Below, one piece after another: positions 61,366 through 64,000 of a DNA stretch of 64,000 nt. Made by a program: the position numbers and the translations under genes. Source of the DNA: Haloarcula marismortui ATCC 43049 (GTDB lineage Archaea; Halobacteriota; Halobacteria; Halobacteriales; Haloarculaceae); contig NC_006396.1 of the NCBI RefSeq assembly GCF_000011085.1, positions 1,116,001 to 1,180,000 on the forward strand, written 5' to 3'. Each line of letters begins with the position of its first letter. The stretch's first letter is position 1. A model generated the notes under the pieces. That model was given only the letters and a program-made list of their open reading frames with translations, did not search any database and was not told the DNA's origin.

Positions 61366-62150
61366 CAGACGAAATAGACCTCGATGAACTCGACGTACAG
61401 GACGACGAAGAGACGCCGAACCGGGGCGACTGGTTCTGGAGCGATGAAGGCGACCCCGTGGATGAACCCGACACCGGAGCAACTGGGACTGAATCGGTAC
61501 GGCCCGACAGCGACGCCGAGGCTGGCAGTCCCGCTGCAGCCATAAATACGAGTCCCGACGCGGCCACTGATGCCGAGAGGAACAGCGGAGAGACGGCCAG
61601 CGCAGACCCCGGGGGACAGGCGGTCCCCCACGTCCCGCGGGAGAACAAGGACAAGCCGGTCGGCATTCCGACGGACAGCGGCGGCGCGGGCGGCGCAGCC
61701 GCGACTGACACTGACCCGGCCTCGAACGTCGCCGAGGACCCCGCTGCTGGCGAGGCGTCTGTCGAAGCGAGCGGTCCGCACGGCGGCGGTATCGACGACA
61801 TGACGATGGCCGTGACCTACGACGCGGCCCGGCAGTTCGCCGACCCGCAACTGGTGTTCCGTGAGGCGCGGGGATGGGCCGACTGGGTCGGTATCGTCGG
61901 CGACGTGGAGGCGTTCGTCATCAACAAGTTCCAGCGCGACCATGGCATCGACGCCGATTTCTTCAGCGGCGCGGGCCAGGAGCCAGCCGAGCGACTTGCC
62001 GACATCGACAAGCACTCTATGTTCTACGCCGAGCGGATGGTCCTCGTCGGCCGCCCGGACGATGAGCCGATTGCAGAGCGGACCGGCTGGGAGTTCATCC
62101 CACTCGCCGACGCCGCCGAGAAAGCGGACTGGGACCTCGCTGATGAGTGA
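61362..62150 (+). CDS. Companion of the AOR-like protein: disordered N-half with folded C-domain
   Basis: This 262-residue protein starts MTDEIDLDELDVQDDEETPN. Residues 1-140 are low-complexity Asp, Glu, Ala, Gly and Ser with GDWFWSDEGD, and residues 143-262 form a compact domain (MTMAVTYDAARQFADPQLVF, then GWADWVGIVGDVEAFVINKF). The ATG overlaps the AOR-like stop by four bases, implying coupled translation. There are no cysteines or redox motifs. It may be a haloarchaeal family (DUF7124-like). A chaperone or anchoring role for its partner is a guess. Confidence 0.8.
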   Translation: MTDEIDLDELDVQDDEETPNRGDWFWSDEGDPVDEPDTGATGTESVRPDSDAEAGSPAAAINTSPDAATDAERNSGETASADPGGQAVPHVPRENKDKPVGIPTDSGGAGGAAATDTDPASNVAEDPAAGEASVEASGPHGGGIDDMTMAVTYDAARQFADPQLVFREARGWADWVGIVGDVEAFVINKFQRDHGIDADFFSGAGQEPAERLADIDKHSMFYAERMVLVGRPDDEPIAERTGWEFIPLADAAEKADWDLADE

Positions 62151-62155
62151 CGCCG

Positions 62156-62167
62156 TATATTTATAAT
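62156..62167 (+). promoter_or_regulatory. TATA box of the small-protein operon
   Basis: tatatttataat lies about 37 bases before the ATG at 62199, giving a transcript with a very short leader for the run of small genes that follows. Confidence 0.55.
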
Positions 62168-62198
62168 GCTTGCTGGTCATTGTCATACACGAACGACA

Positions 62199-62465
62199 AT
62201 GACACTCCGAACCGCGGTCCGACAGTCGAAGATACTCACGTTCGTGGTACTGGGTGCCTTCGTCTGGCTGTTACTGACGCTGTTCGAAGTACTGTCGACC
62301 ATCGACCTCGCGACCGGCACAGCAACGTATGTCGGCCAGAACGCGCTGGGCGGCATCGCCGGGGTGCTGGTGTTGACCATCGTGCTCGGAGCGCTCGTGG
62401 TCCTGTACTCCGAGATAACCGAGTCGGACCCGGCCCCACAGTCGTGGCCGCCATCCGAAGAATGA
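62199..62465 (+). CDS. 88-residue two-helix membrane protein
   Basis: This protein starts MTLRTAVRQSKILTFVVLGA. Two membrane helices (VVLGAFVWLLLTLFEVLSTI and GGIAGVLVLTIVLGALVVLY) are joined by a short loop with VGQNALG. The C-terminus is polar. Its stop overlaps the start of a zinc-ribbon gene by four bases (ATGA). It is the first gene of a tight run of small proteins. Function unknown. Confidence 0.75.
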   Translation: MTLRTAVRQSKILTFVVLGAFVWLLLTLFEVLSTIDLATGTATYVGQNALGGIAGVLVLTIVLGALVVLYSEITESDPAPQSWPPSEE

Positions 62466-62605
62466 CCTACTACAGTTGCGAGGAATGCGGCCAGATGATA
62501 GACCTCTCGGCGTTCGAGGGACAGCCGCGCCGACAGGACTGTCCAGTGTGTGAGGAGACGACGCTGTGGACGCCCGAGTTCGAGGGTGAGGGGGTGTCGT
62601 TTTGA
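62462..62605 (+). CDS. 47-residue zinc-ribbon protein
   Basis: This protein starts MTYYSCEECGQMIDLSAFEG and has two CxxC knuckles (CEEC and CPVC) 23 residues apart, a rubredoxin or zinc-ribbon design that binds one zinc or iron. Its ATG overlaps the previous stop, and its TGA overlaps the TTG start of the next gene. Such an arrangement implies strictly coupled translation of three small proteins. Confidence 0.75.
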   Translation: MTYYSCEECGQMIDLSAFEGQPRRQDCPVCEETTLWTPEFEGEGVSF

Positions 62606-62946
62606 CGCTCGCCTTCGAGGTGAGTGACCGACTGTATGCGGCCGCCGAGGAGTGGGCTGACCGGCGATTAGAGGACATTGACGAGGCGATGGAGACGAAA
62701 GTCGAGCAGGCGTTACTGGAGGTCGAGCACCTCGTCTCACAGTCCCACGACGTGGCGTTTGAGGTCGACGGTCGCGAGGTACGGTACGAACCAACAGCCG
62801 AACTGGCCGCGTTGCTCCGTCGACAGGCCGAAGAGAGTGGCATCGACGAGAGCGCGGTCCTGAAGATGCACGTCGACCTCTACGCCAACGCGTTCCTTGA
62901 TGAAGTTACGGACGAGCAGAAACCGCCGGGAACGCCGTCTGAGTGA
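62602..62946 (+). CDS. 114-residue helical protein, TTG start
   Basis: The start is TTG at 62602, overlapping the zinc-ribbon stop (TTGA). The next in-frame ATG lies 28 codons in and would remove the conserved-looking opening LTLAFEVSDRLYAAAEEWAD. The protein is acidic and largely helical, with one beta segment (VAFEVDGREVRYEPTAEL). No family or active site is recognised. Coupling to the zinc ribbon suggests a complex. Confidence 0.7.
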   Translation: MTLAFEVSDRLYAAAEEWADRRLEDIDEAMETKVEQALLEVEHLVSQSHDVAFEVDGREVRYEPTAELAALLRRQAEESGIDESAVLKMHVDLYANAFLDEVTDEQKPPGTPSE

Positions 62947-62990
62947 CGGCACCAAAGCTTAAGCCCGACCACTGAGACAGATGATACACA

Positions 62991-63125
62991 ATGGCACACG
63001 AAAAAAGCGAGTGGAAACCCAAGGGCGCGACAGAGACATTCAACGACTTCGAGGTCTGGGACCACGGCGTCTGGCCGGGTGACGTGAACCAGAACGACAC
63101 GACATCGGACGACGACGAGGAGTGA
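62991..63125 (+). CDS. 44-residue small acidic protein
   Basis: ATG 62991 to TGA 63125 encodes a protein starting MAHEKSEWKPKGATETFNDF, with two Trp in the middle (VWDHGVWPGDVN) and an acidic end (DDDEE). An AT-rich box (aaagcttaag, 62954-62963) is 33 bases upstream. It is a typical orphan haloarchaeal mini-protein; the Trp-rich centre suggests binding to a partner. Confidence 0.6.
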   Translation: MAHEKSEWKPKGATETFNDFEVWDHGVWPGDVNQNDTTSDDDEE

Positions 63126-63185
63126 ACCGCTATCGGCGGCAGGTCTTGTCCTATTTTTGTGGCCCACCCTGCACGCGAGCGACAG

Positions 63186-64000
63186 CTATGGGGCCGGAAA
63201 GGCCCGTCTGTCACGCGGCGGGACGTAGAAGTTCGAGCGTGACGCGACTTCGATAAATTCCAGCAGGCCGTTGTTCTGCCGGTCCCGGAGTTCTTCGTGT
63301 TCTTCCCGGAGCCACCAGCCGTTCATCGCGTCCCGGACTTCCTCGAAATCACGCGGGCGTTCCTGGAGCGAGAGGAAGTGAATCCCGGCTTGGCCGCCGT
63401 CAATCGTGTTGAAGTCGCGCCGGAGGAGAAGCGGCTCCCCATCCTTGCGGGCGCGGGCCACTTTCTCGAAGTGGCCGACCGTTCCCTCGCTGCTCGCGTG
63501 CTCACGGACCATCTCGGCGAAGGGGAGGCTCCCTCTGTCGATGTCTTCAGGGGAGAACTCCGCCGAGAACAGTCGCTTGACGCGGTCGGACTGGGCGAGT
63601 TCCCACCAGTTGTCGAAGGCCTCGTTGATTCGTGAGAGGTGTATTGTCGTCCCGCCGGCGTAGGGGCCGTCGTCGATGGTGACGCGGTCCTCGCTGGCCT
63701 GCGTGCCGGCCCGGCCGGCAAAAAAGCCAGAGAACATATGTGACTCTTCGGGGATATCGGCGGGGACGCCTTCCGCGTCGGCGTGGGCCGCTGGAAGCCC
63801 TTCGCCGACGAACCCGCCGCGGCGGTCTGCGACAGAGAACACGTCGCCGAGTCGACCCTGCACCTCCGCATCCGCAAGCCTCGGCCGCGTGTCGAACATC
63901 GCCGACTCGGCGGCGGCGAGGTTCGACGGAACGTCGCTCGCAAGGACGAGCATCGCGTCGAAAGACTGCAAGTCGGGGTCGTCGGTCCGAGAGAGGACCC
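63186..64000 (-). CDS. DyP-peroxidase-like protein, N-terminus outside window
   Basis: The frame is open at base 64000, so only the C-terminal 271 residues are seen. The ending RRDFNTIDGGQAGIHFLSLQ, then ERPRDFEEVRDAMNG, matches the C-terminal ferredoxin-like half of DyP haem peroxidases. A conserved Asp/Arg/His active site cannot be checked fully because the N-terminus is missing; VGEGLPAAHADAEG and EESHMFSGFFAGR are present. Haloarchaea have Tat-exported relatives, some possibly not haem enzymes. Confidence 0.7.
   Translation of the reverse strand, partial: VLSRTDDPDLQSFDAMLVLASDVPSNLAAAESAMFDTRPRLADAEVQGRLGDVFSVADRRGGFVGEGLPAAHADAEGVPADIPEESHMFSGFFAGRAGTQASEDRVTIDDGPYAGGTTIHLSRINEAFDNWWELAQSDRVKRLFSAEFSPEDIDRGSLPFAEMVREHASSEGTVGHFEKVARARKDGEPLLLRRDFNTIDGGQAGIHFLSLQERPRDFEEVRDAMNGWWLREEHEELRDRQNNGLLEFIEVASRSNFYVPPRDRRAFPAP

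Overview
The window is haloarchaeal chromosome, most like the genus Haloarcula. The reasons are high GC, strongly acidic proteins, twin-arginine lipoproteins, many leaderless promoters with TATA boxes about 27-30 bases before the start codon, small acidic or zinc-ribbon proteins, and an Orc1/Cdc6-linked origin whose layout matches what I recall for oriC2-cdc6E of Haloarcula hispanica. I found no tRNA, rRNA, CRISPR array or insertion sequence.

Layout. 1-10.6 kb: a PilB-type secretion ATPase that runs off the left edge, an Lrp-aminotransferase operon, a redoxin, small regulators, an O-methyltransferase, an orphan CheC and an acyl-CoA ligase. 10.7-14.6 kb: an acyl-CoA dehydrogenase, then a replication origin region. 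Twelve copies of a roughly 20-bp origin recognition box lie downstream of cdc6. Two more lie at the cdc6 promoter, followed by an AT-rich unwinding region and one inverted box. 14.6-24.4 kb: a lactonase-like hydrolase, a DICT sensor protein, a two-subunit 2-oxoacid:ferredoxin oxidoreductase with an Lrp regulator, an RCK-DHH phosphoesterase, a CBS-ParB protein and methylmalonyl-CoA mutase. 24.5-33 kb: haem-copper oxidase subunit I with small membrane proteins, a very long linker protein, purA and Trm112.

33-47.7 kb: DR2241 and CbiX (cobalamin/siroheme side), separated by a frameshifted htpX and a PQQ-propeller lipoprotein; cysS; corA; a TctA-like permease; tandem moeA genes, the second fused to a binding-protein domain; and an iron-ADH relative with altered metal ligands. 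47.7-55.8 kb: an intergenic hairpin cluster, a type II NADH dehydrogenase, ThuA, HxlR, a CoA-binding protein, DCC, BolA, a monothiol glutaredoxin, the termination nuclease aCPSF1/FttA and a second DHH protein. 55.8-62.2 kb: a molybdenum/tungsten block made of a MOT1-like transporter, moaA, yqeC, mobA and an aldehyde:ferredoxin oxidoreductase homologue that appears to have lost three of four iron-sulfur ligands, coupled to a disordered companion protein. 62.2-64 kb: an overlapping operon of very small proteins and a DyP-like protein cut by the right edge.

The most distinctive items are the origin with its box array, the cluster-less AOR-like protein inside a molybdenum-cofactor neighbourhood, the long protein with a possibly inactive nuclease-like domain, and several genes of 30-60 codons that are easy to miss.
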